Positions 17,380 to 26,048 are shown, counted from the first letter of the stretch. The stretch: 38,681 bases of DNA from Opitutaceae bacterium (GCA_017994935.1 JAGOJU010000032.1:1-38681); one strand, 5' to 3'. Made by a program: numbers and translations. Notes: generated by a model not told the origin, from the letters alone.

Positions 17380-17991
17380 ATGAGCTTTTCTCCGCTCTCT
17401 GAACTCGCCGATGTTTTCACCGGCATCACGCTCCGGGGCGAGTCGGCCTCCAAAAACGATCCCAACGGCACGCACCGCCTGATTCGCATCAGCGACATCT
17501 CAAGCGATGGCGTGGTTGGCGACGGTGCTCCTGGGCGCGTTCGGGTCGATGGCAAGGAAGTTGACCGTTACACGCTCCGTCCTGGCGACGTTCTTGTCGC
17601 CGCCCGGGGCTCACGCCTGACTGCCGCAGTCTTCGACCGCCCGGAGCAGGCTGTCGCTGGCAGCCAGTTTTTGGTCATCCGGGTCCTGCCGCAGCATCTC
17701 GGCCTGAGTCCGGGCTTCCTCGCGTGGTATCTCAACCTGCCGGCGGTTCAGGAGCAGCTCGCGGCTCAGATGCGTGGATCCTACATCCGCTCTCTCCCCG
17801 CCAGTGTGCTGACCCGGCTTCAGGTGCCGGTTCCAGACCATAGGAAACAGGCGGCTATCGTCGAACTCACCGAACTCCAGCGTGAGGAAAACCGGCTGAC
17901 AAGGCAGATCTCCGACCGCCGCGCCCAGATCATCCAGCAGCTCGCCACCAACAGCATCCACTTCAACCCCCGCTCCAATGTCCTCGGTTAA
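17380..17991 (+). CDS. Single-TRD type I restriction specificity subunit (half-size HsdS)
   Basis: A 203-residue protein about half the size of a normal HsdS. It has one target-recognition domain (LSELADVFTGITLRGESAS to GSYIRSLPASVLTRLQVPVP) followed by one conserved helix (HRKQAAIVELTELQREENRL to RRAQIIQQLATN) of the type that packs against HsdM. Half-size HsdS proteins can dimerise to recognise symmetric sites. The gene overlaps hsdM by 14 nt, so expression is coupled. A full two-TRD hsdS lies two genes further on, so this is either a second specificity or a regulator. It may instead belong to a stand-alone methylase pair with HsdM. Confidence 0.8.
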   Translation: MSFSPLSELADVFTGITLRGESASKNDPNGTHRLIRISDISSDGVVGDGAPGRVRVDGKEVDRYTLRPGDVLVAARGSRLTAAVFDRPEQAVAGSQFLVIRVLPQHLGLSPGFLAWYLNLPAVQEQLAAQMRGSYIRSLPASVLTRLQVPVPDHRKQAAIVELTELQREENRLTRQISDRRAQIIQQLATNSIHFNPRSNVLG

Positions 17992-19468
17992 CCAATCTGA
18001 AATCAACGCCATCGCCTGGAAAGCCTGCGACACGTTTCGCGGCACCCTCGATCCGGCTGACTACAAGAACTACATCCTCGTGATGTTGTTTCTCAAATAC
18101 GTCTCCGACGTCATCAAGGACCATCGCGCCACCTACTTGGCCGAGTTCAACGGCGACAAGGCCCGCGTCGAGCGGCGCCTCGCCCGCGAGCGTTTCCTTT
18201 TGCCCGAAGGCGCGGACTTCGATAGTCTCTACCTTCAGCGCAACGAGCCCGACATCGGCCAGCGCATCAACATCGCGCTCGAAAATATCGAGGAAGAGAA
18301 CAAGACGAAGCTCGAAGGCGTGTTCCGCGAGGTGGACTTCAACTCCGAGGGCAAACTCGGCCAGACCCGCGAGCGCAACACCCGCATCAAAGGCCTCCTC
18401 GAAGTGTTCGCCGATCCGAAGCTCGATCTTCGCCCCTCAATCGTCGGCGACGAGGACGTCATCGGCAACGTCTACGAATACCTGCTGGAGCGCTTCGCTT
18501 CGGATGCCGGCAAAAAGGCCGGTGAATTCTACACGCCTGGCCAGGTCTCCACGCTCCTCGCCCGGCTGTTGAAGCCGAAGAAGGGCGACACGATCTGCGA
18601 TCCCGCGTGCGGATCCGGCTCCCTGCTCATCAAGGTCGGCCGTCAGGCCGATGATCGCGACTTCGCCCTCTACGGACAGGAACTCAACGGCACCACCCAC
18701 GCGCTGTGCCGGATGAACATGTTCCTGCACGGCATGGACAACTTCCGCATCGAGTGGGGCGACACCCTGCGCAACCCACGCCTCATCGAGGAGGACAAGT
18801 TGATGCAGTTCGACATCGTCGTCGCGAATCCTCCGTTCTCCCTCGACAAATGGGGTGCCGACGAAGCCGAGGCCGATGCCTTCCGTCGCTATCACCGCGG
18901 CGTTCCGCCCAAGGGCAAAGCCGACTACGCCTTCATCACCCACATGATTGAGACCGCCCGCGCCGGCTCCGGTCGCGTAGGTGTGGTGGTGCCGCACGGT
19001 GTTCTCTTCCGCGGCGCAGCCGAAGGCCGAATCCGCGAGAGGCTGATCAAGGAGAACCTGCTTGAGGCCGTGATCGGCCTGCCGGCGAATCTCTTCTTCG
19101 GCACCGGCATCCCCGCTGCGATCTTGGTCTTCAACAAGGGCAAGACCCACAGCGATGTGCTGTTCATCGACGCCTCGCGGGAATACGAGGACGGCAAGAA
19201 CCAAAACCGTCTCACCAACGCGCACCTCGACAAGATCGTGGCCACCTACGAGTCGTTTCAGACCGTCGAGAAATACGCCTACCGCGCCACCGCCCAGGAG
19301 ATCGCCGACAACGACTTCAACCTGAACATCCCGCGCTACGTGGACACGTTCGAGGAGGAGAAGGAAATCGATCTCGGAGCTGTGCAGAAGGAGATCGCCA
19401 GTCTCGAAGGTGAACTCACCACCGTCCGCCAGAAGATGGACGGCTACCTCAAGGAACTTGGGCTATGA
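17978..19468 (+). CDS. hsdM: Type I restriction-modification DNA methyltransferase subunit
   Basis: A 496-residue adenine-N6 methylase. The N-terminal helical domain (ACDTFRGTLDPADYKNYILV) is typical of HsdM. The SAM-binding motif I DPACGSGSLL lies near residues 208-217, and the catalytic NPPF of motif IV near 284-287 (VVANPPFSLDKWG). It also carries EFYTPGQVSTLLARLL, the usual lead-in to motif I. It modifies host DNA with an HsdS and forms the HsdR2M2S enzyme with HsdR. The start overlaps the half-size hsdS by 14 nt and its end overlaps the RhuM gene by 4 nt (ATGA). Confidence 0.97.
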   Translation: MSSVNQSEINAIAWKACDTFRGTLDPADYKNYILVMLFLKYVSDVIKDHRATYLAEFNGDKARVERRLARERFLLPEGADFDSLYLQRNEPDIGQRINIALENIEEENKTKLEGVFREVDFNSEGKLGQTRERNTRIKGLLEVFADPKLDLRPSIVGDEDVIGNVYEYLLERFASDAGKKAGEFYTPGQVSTLLARLLKPKKGDTICDPACGSGSLLIKVGRQADDRDFALYGQELNGTTHALCRMNMFLHGMDNFRIEWGDTLRNPRLIEEDKLMQFDIVVANPPFSLDKWGADEAEADAFRRYHRGVPPKGKADYAFITHMIETARAGSGRVGVVVPHGVLFRGAAEGRIRERLIKENLLEAVIGLPANLFFGTGIPAAILVFNKGKTHSDVLFIDASREYEDGKNQNRLTNAHLDKIVATYESFQTVEKYAYRATAQEIADNDFNLNIPRYVDTFEEEKEIDLGAVQKEIASLEGELTTVRQKMDGYLKELGL

Positions 19469-20493
19469 ACGACCCCGGCGAAATCATCCTCTTCCAGACA
19501 GAGGACGGACAGACGCGCATCGACGTCCGCCTCGTTGGGGAGACCGTTTGGCTCTCCGCCGGCCAGATCGCCGAGCTGTTCCAGCGCGACAAGTCCACCA
19601 TCTCCAGACACATCCAAAATGTTTATGAAGAAGGGGAACTGAAAACCGAGGGAACTGTTGCATTTTTTGCAACAGTTCAAAAAGAGGGTAACCGCGAGGT
19701 CACCCGCGACATCGAGCACTACTCCCTCGATGTCATCATCTCGGTCGGCTACCGCGTGAAGTCCCACCGCGGCGTGCAGTTCAGAGTCTGGGCGACCCAG
19801 CAGCTCCGCGACTACCTTGTGAAGGGATTCGTCCTCAACGACGAGAAGTTCAAGCAAGGCAAAGGTAGCAACTACTTCGACCAGCTTCTCGCCCGCATCC
19901 GCGACATCCGCTCCTCCGAGAAGGAGTTTTGGCGCAAAGTCCTCGAAATCTACGCCACGAGCATCGACTACGATCCTCGTGCCGAAGCATCGCAGGAATT
20001 CTTTGCCACGGTGCAAAACAAGCTGCACTGGGCGATCCACGGCCACACTGCCGCCGAGCTGATCGCCGAACGTGCCGACGCCACCAAATCCCACATGGGA
20101 CTCACCGTCTGGCCCAAGGGCCAGGTCGCGCCGCGCAAAGCCGACGTCGGCATCGCGAAGAACTACCTCAATTCCGGCGAGCTAAAGCAGCTGAACCTGA
20201 TTGTTGCCGCCTACCTAGACTTCGCCGAACTTCAGGCGAGCAACCGGCGCCCCATGTATATGCGGGACTGGATCAAGAAACTCGATCAGTTCATCCAGCT
20301 CAGCGAACGCGAAATCCTCACTCACGCCGGCAAGATCACTGCCGAGGCGGCACGCGCCTTGGCCGAGCAAGAATACGAGAAGTATCGTCGCGCTCTCGAT
20401 ACTGCGGCCTCGCCGGTGGAGGTGCATTTCGACGAGGCCGTGAAGAAAGCGAAGCAGTTGGGGCATGCGAAGATGTGGGAGGGTAAGAAATGA
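19465..20493 (+). CDS. RhuM-family protein embedded in the restriction operon
   Basis: A 342-residue member of the RhuM (virulence/COG3943) family, whose biochemical role is unknown. The N-terminus has a helix-turn-helix-like stretch (VWLSAGQIAELFQRDKSTIS, about 28-47), followed by the family hallmark HYSLDVIISVGYRVKSHRGV and FRVWATQQLRDYLVKGFVLN. The C-terminal half is helical (FQKTA-like region replaced by SEREILTHAGKITAEAARAL). Genes of this family often sit inside type I restriction loci, as here: 4-nt ATGA overlaps with hsdM before it and with hsdS after it. It carries an 11-bp perfect inverted repeat in its coding sequence. A regulatory, toxin-like or accessory defence role is inference. 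Confidence 0.88.
   Translation: MNDPGEIILFQTEDGQTRIDVRLVGETVWLSAGQIAELFQRDKSTISRHIQNVYEEGELKTEGTVAFFATVQKEGNREVTRDIEHYSLDVIISVGYRVKSHRGVQFRVWATQQLRDYLVKGFVLNDEKFKQGKGSNYFDQLLARIRDIRSSEKEFWRKVLEIYATSIDYDPRAEASQEFFATVQNKLHWAIHGHTAAELIAERADATKSHMGLTVWPKGQVAPRKADVGIAKNYLNSGELKQLNLIVAAYLDFAELQASNRRPMYMRDWIKKLDQFIQLSEREILTHAGKITAEAARALAEQEYEKYRRALDTAASPVEVHFDEAVKKAKQLGHAKMWEGKK
19652..19678. repeat. Perfect 11-bp inverted repeat inside the RhuM-family gene
   Basis: GAACTGTTGCA (19652-19662) and its exact reverse complement TGCAACAGTTC (19668-19678) flank TTTTT. In protein it covers the TVAFFATVQ part of a variable RhuM segment. The transcript could form a stable hairpin. On the plus strand it is followed by A-residues, so it is not a plus-strand rho-independent terminator. 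Confidence 0.7.
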
Positions 20494-21815
20494 AGGCCCC
20501 GGATGGATGGAGAATTCGGGCGCTGGACGAAGTCGCGCAAATCCAGACGGGACTCTCCAAGAGCTCGTCTCGCACAGGCGAGTTTGTTCGTCTTCCTTAC
20601 TTGCGCGTAGCAAACGTCCAAGATGGGCATCTTGATCTTTCCGAGGTCAAAGAGATTGACGTCCCTGCGGACTCAATTGACCGATTCCGCGTCCAAGTGG
20701 GCGATCTCTTGCTAACTGAAGGCGGTGATTTCGACAAACTGGGTCGCGGCGCGATTTGGAAGGGAGACATCCCAAACTGTGTTCACCAAAATCATCTCTT
20801 CGTGGTTCGCGCCAACGAGACATTGTTGGATCGCCGTTTCTTGGCTGTTCAGACCCAAGCTGGGCATGGCCGAGCCTACTTTCAGTCGTGCTCTAAGCAG
20901 TCCACCAATCTTGCCAGTATCAACTCGACGCAGCTGAAGCAGTTTCCTGTTTTGCTCCCCCCGCTTTCCGAGCAGCAGAAAATCGCCGAAATCCTCGGCA
21001 CGTGGGACGAAGCGCTGGAGAAGCTCGACGCCCTCATCGCCGCGAAGGAGCGCCGCAAACAGGCCCTCATGCAGCAACTCCTCACCGGCAAACGCCGCCC
21101 GCCGGGGTTCGATAAATCAAACGGAGAGTCCGTGACTACTCATCACGGCACCTTTCCCGCCGACTGGTCACGCGTGAAACTTGGCAAGATTACGGCCGAG
21201 TCCACCGTCCGCGCCGCAGATGCCGTTGGAGCGGTAGTTCTCTCGTGCACCAAACATCATGGCCTGGTTCCTTCCGAAGAATACTTCGGAAGACGCGTCT
21301 ACGCAGCCGACACCTCAGCCTACAAGCTCGTCCGTCGGGGAGAGTTTGCCTACGCCACCAACCACATCGAGGAAGGCTCCATCGGCCTTCAGAACGTGTG
21401 CGACGTTGGACTGGTGAGCCCCATCTACACAGTCTTTCGGTCGCTCGACACTGTAGATGACCGCTACCTCTTCCGCGTCCTCAAGAGTCCCCTCTTGATT
21501 CATCTCTATCAGACGAACACCAGCGCGTCAGTCGACCGGCGTGGCAGCCTACGCTACAATGAGTTCGCCAACATCAAGGTCCACCTCCCGAGCAAACCTG
21601 AGCAACGCGCCATCGCCGCCGTCCTCGACACCGCCGACGCCGAACTCCGATTTCTCCGCCAGCAACATGCCGCCCTAGACCAGCAAAAGCGAGGCCTCAT
21701 GCAGCAACTCTTAACTGGCAAAGTGAGGGTGTCAGCAAGAGCACGTTTCGAATTCTCACCATCGACGGCGGCGGCATCCGGGGTGTGTTTACGAGGCCAA
21801 AGAGCCACAGCGTGA
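20490..21815 (+). CDS. hsdS: Type I restriction specificity subunit, two TRDs, with foreign C-terminal tail
   Basis: A 441-residue HsdS. TRD1 (about 1-155) is followed by central repeat LSEQQKIAEILGTWDEALEK and LMQQLLTGKRR. TRD2 (about 210-365) is followed by the matching repeat PEQRAIAAVLDTADAELRFL and LMQQLLTGKVRV. This is the usual pseudo-symmetric layout that sets a bipartite target. Genuine HsdS sequence ends near residue 414. The last 27 residues (SARARFEFSPSTAAASG onward) are the out-of-frame reading of a patatin gene start, so the original stop was lost in a deletion. The tail may not matter, since HsdS C-termini are tolerant. The start overlaps the RhuM gene by 4 nt. Confidence 0.93.
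   Translation: MKAPDGWRIRALDEVAQIQTGLSKSSSRTGEFVRLPYLRVANVQDGHLDLSEVKEIDVPADSIDRFRVQVGDLLLTEGGDFDKLGRGAIWKGDIPNCVHQNHLFVVRANETLLDRRFLAVQTQAGHGRAYFQSCSKQSTNLASINSTQLKQFPVLLPPLSEQQKIAEILGTWDEALEKLDALIAAKERRKQALMQQLLTGKRRPPGFDKSNGESVTTHHGTFPADWSRVKLGKITAESTVRAADAVGAVVLSCTKHHGLVPSEEYFGRRVYAADTSAYKLVRRGEFAYATNHIEEGSIGLQNVCDVGLVSPIYTVFRSLDTVDDRYLFRVLKSPLLIHLYQTNTSASVDRRGSLRYNEFANIKVHLPSKPEQRAIAAVLDTADAELRFLRQQHAALDQQKRGLMQQLLTGKVRVSARARFEFSPSTAAASGVCLRGQRATA
21066..21710 (+). repeat. 15-bp direct repeat at the two HsdS helix ends
   Basis: CTCATGCAGCAACTC occurs at 21066-21080 and 21696-21710, exactly 630 bp (210 codons) apart. Both copies encode LMQQL at the end of the two conserved helices. Recombination between them would remove one TRD in frame and leave a half-size HsdS. 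Confidence 0.75.
21731..21790 (+). pseudogene. Patatin-like phospholipase, N-terminal relic
   Basis: In the frame offset by two from hsdS, 20 codons read VSKSTFRILTIDGGGIRGVF. This is the canonical start of a patatin-like phospholipase: a beta-strand followed by the oxyanion-hole motif DGGGxRG (residues 12-18 of the fragment). Homology stops at about 21790 and unrelated codons lead to a stop before hsdR. The Ser-Asp dyad and the rest are gone. Patatin-like lipases are common membrane-degrading effectors in anti-phage systems such as CBASS CapV, so a former effector between hsdS and hsdR is plausible. Confidence 0.7.
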
Positions 21816-21830
21816 CGCTGCCTAGTTGTC

Positions 21831-24800
21831 ATGAATGCCCCTAATTTTCTCGAATCTCACGTTAGCCAGATTCCGGCGATCCAACTGCTCCAGCAGTTGG
21901 GCTACAGTTACCTCTCGCCTGAGGAAGCAGCAGTCGAAAGACGTGGGAAATTCGGCGGTGTCCTGATGGAGAACATCCTCAAGGCTCAATTGCGCCGGAT
22001 CAATCGGGTGGTGACCAAGGGGCGGGAGCTTCCTTTCACCGAGGAAGCTATCAACCAAGCCGTCGAGAAGCTGCGGGGCATACCCTTCGACGGACTTTGC
22101 CGAACGAGCGAGGCAATCTTCGACCTGCTGACACTTGGAATCTCAGTTGATCAGGAGGTGGATGGCGAAACAAAGGGCCGCAGCCTTCGTTTCATCGACT
22201 GGGAGCACCCGCACAACAACTCCTTCCATGTCACGGCGGAGTTTCGAGTCGAGCGCACCGGCAGCCACGAGAAGCGGCGCCCAGACATCGTGTGCTTCGT
22301 CAACGGCATCCCGTTCGTCGTCACGGAATGCAAACGACGCGACGAGAAAGATTCGTTGGATGCAGCCATCAAGCAGCACTTGCGCAATCAGGAGGACGCG
22401 GAGATTCCGCACCTCTACACCTTCGCGCCCGTGCTGCTGGCGTTGAACAAGGATGATGGGCGCTATGCGACTACGGGCACGCCGCACAAGTTCTGGGCAT
22501 CATGGAAGGAGCATCACTACTCTGACTCAGACGTGCGGACGGCCATCGGCAGCCTTCCGCGCCGGGAAGAACACGAGAAGCTATTCGCCGGCGAATTCGC
22601 CTATGCCCGGAAGCACTTCGAGGAAATGGCGGCCGCAGGCGTGCGTGAGGTGACCGGACAAGATCGCTTGATCTTTTCGCTCTGCCGCCCCGAGCGCCTC
22701 ATCGAAATGGTGCGGCAGTTCACGCTGTTCGACGAGGGCGGCACGGTCCGTAAGATTGCCCGCTACCAGCAATACTTCGCGATTCGGAAGACCATGGAAC
22801 GCCTCCGCATCCGCGACGAAGACGGACGACGCCGCGGTGGTGTCATCTGGCACACCCAGGGGTCGGGCAAGTCACTCACGATGGTCATGCTCGCCAAGGC
22901 TCTCGCTTTGGAGCCCAGCATCCCAAACCCGCGCATCATTCTCGTCACGGACCGCATCGACCTCGATGAGCAGATTTGGAAGACGTTCCACCAATGCGGC
23001 AAGGAGCCGCAACAGGCGAAGACCGGGCGCCACCTGATCGAGTTAATCGAGGACGAGCACGTGCCGGTAATCACCACCGTGCTCGACAAGTTCGGTGCGG
23101 CAGCAAAGGCCAACGAGACCTTCCGGAACACCGACACGGACCTTTTCGTGCTCGTGGATGAGAGTCACCGCTCCCAATACGGCGAAGCGAATCTGCGCAT
23201 GCTGAAAGCGCTGCCCAATGCCTGCTTCGTCGGCTTTACGGGCACGCCGTTGATGAAGAAGGAGAAGAACACCGCTCAAAAGTTTGGCGGGATCATAGAG
23301 CCGCCCTACACCATCCGCGACGCGGTGGAGGACAAAGCCGTCGTTCCGCTGCTCTACGAAGGTCGCCACATCCTCCAGGAAGTGAACCAGAAGGCCGTCG
23401 ACCGGATGTTCGAGGAGCTTTGCGAAGGCCTGAACGACGACCAGAAGGCCGATCTGAAGCGGAAGTTCGCGTCGCGAGACGAACTCACGCGCATCGACAG
23501 CCGACTCTACTTGATCGCTTGGGATATCTCCCGCCACTTCGGGAAGACCTGGAAGGGGACCGGCTTCAAGGGGCAGACCACGGCACCAGGCAAACGCGAG
23601 GCGCTGCTGATCAAGAGCTACCTCGACCAAATTGGGAAGGTGACCTCGGAGGTCTTGATCTCTGCTCCCGATGATCGCGAAGGCGAGGGAGACGCTGCCA
23701 CCGACGAAAATGTCCAGCGGTTCTGGAAGGCTCAGATGGCCAAGCATGGCAATGAGAAGGACTACAACCGCAACGTCATCGACGCCTTCAAGAAGGGGGA
23801 CGAGTTGGAGATCATCATCGTGGTCGACAAGCTTCTCACCGGCTTCGACGCACCGCGAAACGTGGTCCTCTACATCGCCAGGAGCCTCAAGGAGCACACG
23901 CTCCTTCAGGCAATCGCCCGTGTGAACCGGTTACATCCCGGCAAGGACTTCGGCCACATCATCGACTACCACGGCGTGATCGGCGAATTGCACGACGCGC
24001 TCGAGCTCTACAGCGAGCTGGCCGGGCAATTATTTGACCCGGAGGATCTCGAGGGGGCACTCACCGACGTGCGGGAGGAGCTCAAGCAGTTGCCGGTCGC
24101 ACACGATGCCGTCTGGGAGATGTTCCGCGACTTGCCTAACAAGCAGGACGACGAGGCCTACGTGCTGGCCTTGGAGGACCAGGCCAAGCGCGAGGAGTTC
24201 TACAATCGCGTCTCTCGCTTCTCCCGCTTGTTGAAGCTTGGCCTCTCCAGTCTGGCGTGGATCCAGGCGACGCCGTCCGCGAAGGTGGAGCGTTACAAGC
24301 GCGACGCCGTGCTGTTCCAGAAGATCCGCGCTTCGCTGAAGATCCGTTACGCCGAGGAAATCGACTACAAGGATTACGAGAAGCAGATTCAAAAGATGCT
24401 GGCCACTTACGTGCCGGCAGAGGAGATCATTCAGGTCGTCGAGCCGGTAAACATCTTTGAACGCGAGGCGTTCCGCGCCGAGGTGGACCGCGTCACCAGC
24501 ACCCGTGGCAAAGCCGAGGTGATTGCCAACCGGACTAAGAAGACGATCACCGAGAAAATGGAGGAAGATCCTTTCTTCTACCGTAAATTCTCGATGCTGC
24601 TCCAGCAGGCGATCGACGACTACAAGGCGCAGCGCATCAGTGAGGCGGAGTTGTTGACGAAAGTGACCGATATAATGGATCGCGTGCGCAATGGCAGCCA
24701 CGACGACACTCCCGCCAGCGTGCGCGACAGCGATCTCGCAAAGGCGTTCTATGGCGCCCTCAAGGAGCAGGTTTCAGGACTCGCCGCACCAAAAGATGAA

Positions 24801-25091
24801 GCGAATGAGGACCCGGGCACCTACGGCGAAAAACCTCAGCAGACGGGTGATGAGGAGATCGCGTCGCTGCTCGGGCAACTGGCCTGTGAAATTGAAACCA
24901 TCATTCGACGACACGCGGTAGTCCGGTGGCGGGAGAACGCCGATGCCCAGAACCGGATGCGCAACGATCTCGATGACCTGCTTTTCACTCTGCAAAGCCA
25001 ACGGGGCGTGAAACTCACCTACGCCCAAATGGACAGCATCATCGAATCGATTCTGCGCATAGCGAGAAACCGTTCCAATGTCTGTGTCTGA
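21831..25091 (+). CDS. hsdR: Type I restriction endonuclease motor/nuclease subunit
   Basis: A 1086-residue HsdR that translocates and cuts unmodified DNA. The N-terminal PD-(D/E)xK nuclease shows RRPDIV (Asp152) and TECKRR (Glu166, Lys168). The SF2 motor has Walker A HTQGSGKSLTM (Lys347), the DEAD-box variant DESH (443-446), motif III FTGTPL, and a later block DKLLTGFDAPRNVV with QAIARVNRL. The C-terminal helical part binds HsdM. All catalytic residues are present and the frame is intact. The start lies 15 nt after the extended hsdS stop, behind the patatin relic, and the end overlaps the metallopeptidase gene by 14 nt. Confidence 0.96.
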   Translation: MNAPNFLESHVSQIPAIQLLQQLGYSYLSPEEAAVERRGKFGGVLMENILKAQLRRINRVVTKGRELPFTEEAINQAVEKLRGIPFDGLCRTSEAIFDLLTLGISVDQEVDGETKGRSLRFIDWEHPHNNSFHVTAEFRVERTGSHEKRRPDIVCFVNGIPFVVTECKRRDEKDSLDAAIKQHLRNQEDAEIPHLYTFAPVLLALNKDDGRYATTGTPHKFWASWKEHHYSDSDVRTAIGSLPRREEHEKLFAGEFAYARKHFEEMAAAGVREVTGQDRLIFSLCRPERLIEMVRQFTLFDEGGTVRKIARYQQYFAIRKTMERLRIRDEDGRRRGGVIWHTQGSGKSLTMVMLAKALALEPSIPNPRIILVTDRIDLDEQIWKTFHQCGKEPQQAKTGRHLIELIEDEHVPVITTVLDKFGAAAKANETFRNTDTDLFVLVDESHRSQYGEANLRMLKALPNACFVGFTGTPLMKKEKNTAQKFGGIIEPPYTIRDAVEDKAVVPLLYEGRHILQEVNQKAVDRMFEELCEGLNDDQKADLKRKFASRDELTRIDSRLYLIAWDISRHFGKTWKGTGFKGQTTAPGKREALLIKSYLDQIGKVTSEVLISAPDDREGEGDAATDENVQRFWKAQMAKHGNEKDYNRNVIDAFKKGDELEIIIVVDKLLTGFDAPRNVVLYIARSLKEHTLLQAIARVNRLHPGKDFGHIIDYHGVIGELHDALELYSELAGQLFDPEDLEGALTDVREELKQLPVAHDAVWEMFRDLPNKQDDEAYVLALEDQAKREEFYNRVSRFSRLLKLGLSSLAWIQATPSAKVERYKRDAVLFQKIRASLKIRYAEEIDYKDYEKQIQKMLATYVPAEEIIQVVEPVNIFEREAFRAEVDRVTSTRGKAEVIANRTKKTITEKMEEDPFFYRKFSMLLQQAIDDYKAQRISEAELLTKVTDIMDRVRNGSHDDTPASVRDSDLAKAFYGALKEQVSGLAAPKDEANEDPGTYGEKPQQTGDEEIASLLGQLACEIETIIRRHAVVRWRENADAQNRMRNDLDDLLFTLQSQRGVKLTYAQMDSIIESILRIARNRSNVCV

Positions 25092-25782
25092 CCGGCTAAC
25101 GATCGATACGGTCGCGGGTCCTGCGCTCCTTTTCCGGAGAGACCGGACCACGCTAGCCTTAAGCGTGCGTCCCGATGGAGTGCTCGAACTGAAGGCACCC
25201 CGAGGTGCTTCGCTGGAGTCCATCAGGTCCAAGGTGAAGACCAGACTTCGGTGGATCGTTCGGCAGAAGCTGCGTTTCCGGGAAATGCACCGCGACAAAG
25301 TCCCGCTGCGCTACGAGTCTGGCGCGACGCACACCTACTTGGGGCGCCAGTATCGGCTGAAGGTCACCGAGTCGGCCAGCGCTGGAGTTCGCTTGAAGGG
25401 CGCCTACATCCACATCGCGACTCCAATGAAGTCGCCGGAGTGCGTTCGGGCGTTGATTGATCGGTGGCTCCGAGAACGCGCCAAAGCTCAGTTTACCACT
25501 CGCGTGGAAAAGTGGAAGCCATGGTGCGAGGCACGAAATCTCCCCGCACCCACGGCTCGCCTCCTGCGCATGCCCAAACGGTGGGGTAGTTCGCACCGAG
25601 ACGGACGGATTCTTCTCAACCCCGAATTGATCAAGGCTCCGGCGATCTGCGTGGACTACGTAATCGCCCACGAAATCTGCCACCTCATGCACCCGCATCA
25701 CGGCCGAGCCTTCTTCCGACTACTCGGGGATGTTTTCCCAGGGTGGCAAAATGTGAAGGCGCGGCTCGATGGCTGCCTGTAG
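25078..25782 (+). CDS. YgjP-like (WLM/M48-type) zinc metallopeptidase
   Basis: A 234-residue DUF45/YgjP-family protein. The C-terminal HEICHLMHPHHGRAFF gives the zinc site: His198, catalytic Glu199 and His202, with a His at 207-208 as probable third ligand. Upstream are the usual KTRLRWIVRQKLRF helix, YLGRQYRLKV strand and RWGSSHRDGRILLN segment. There is no signal peptide, so it is cytosolic. The gene overlaps hsdR by 14 nt. Genes of this family often close type I restriction operons. It may process or regulate the restriction complex, for example to ease HsdR toxicity; that is inference. Confidence 0.9.
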   Translation: MSVSDRLTIDTVAGPALLFRRDRTTLALSVRPDGVLELKAPRGASLESIRSKVKTRLRWIVRQKLRFREMHRDKVPLRYESGATHTYLGRQYRLKVTESASAGVRLKGAYIHIATPMKSPECVRALIDRWLRERAKAQFTTRVEKWKPWCEARNLPAPTARLLRMPKRWGSSHRDGRILLNPELIKAPAICVDYVIAHEICHLMHPHHGRAFFRLLGDVFPGWQNVKARLDGCL

Positions 25783-25859
25783 TGGCGTTTCAGTTGCGGT
25801 CCTCGATTTTGAAAGTCGCAAGTATCTGCCTGCGATTCGTCAGTGGCACCACGTCTTAA

Positions 25860-26038
25860 CCCGAGTTCGTCAGTTCGAGCGGTGGGCGAAAATAGTTTCA
25901 TAGGAGAGTGACCGGTGTCGGCGTTTCGCGTACGAGGGAGACAGGTGCGCGAAGTGAATGTAGTGCCGAAAATCACCCCCGAAATTGCGCAAGTTGTTGC
26001 CCCGCAAAAAAACTGTTCCGCGAACTGACGAACTCGGG
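25860..26038. repeat. 18-bp perfect inverted repeat flanking 143 bp (MITE-like)
   Basis: CCCGAGTTCGTCAGTTCG at 25860-25877 is repeated as its exact reverse complement at 26021-26038. The enclosed 143 bp have no open frame worth calling. The 179-bp unit has the size and symmetry of a miniature inverted-repeat element. No target-site duplication is obvious. Confidence 0.65.
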
Positions 26039-26048
26039 CAAACTTTTA

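Noticed and set aside
19652..19678. Rho-independent terminator inside the RhuM gene
   Set aside because: The T-run is in the loop, not after the stem, and the downstream genes overlap translationally.
21731..21790. A complete CBASS or patatin defence gene
   Set aside because: Only 20 codons remain, without the Ser-Asp dyad, and there is no nucleotide cyclase nearby.
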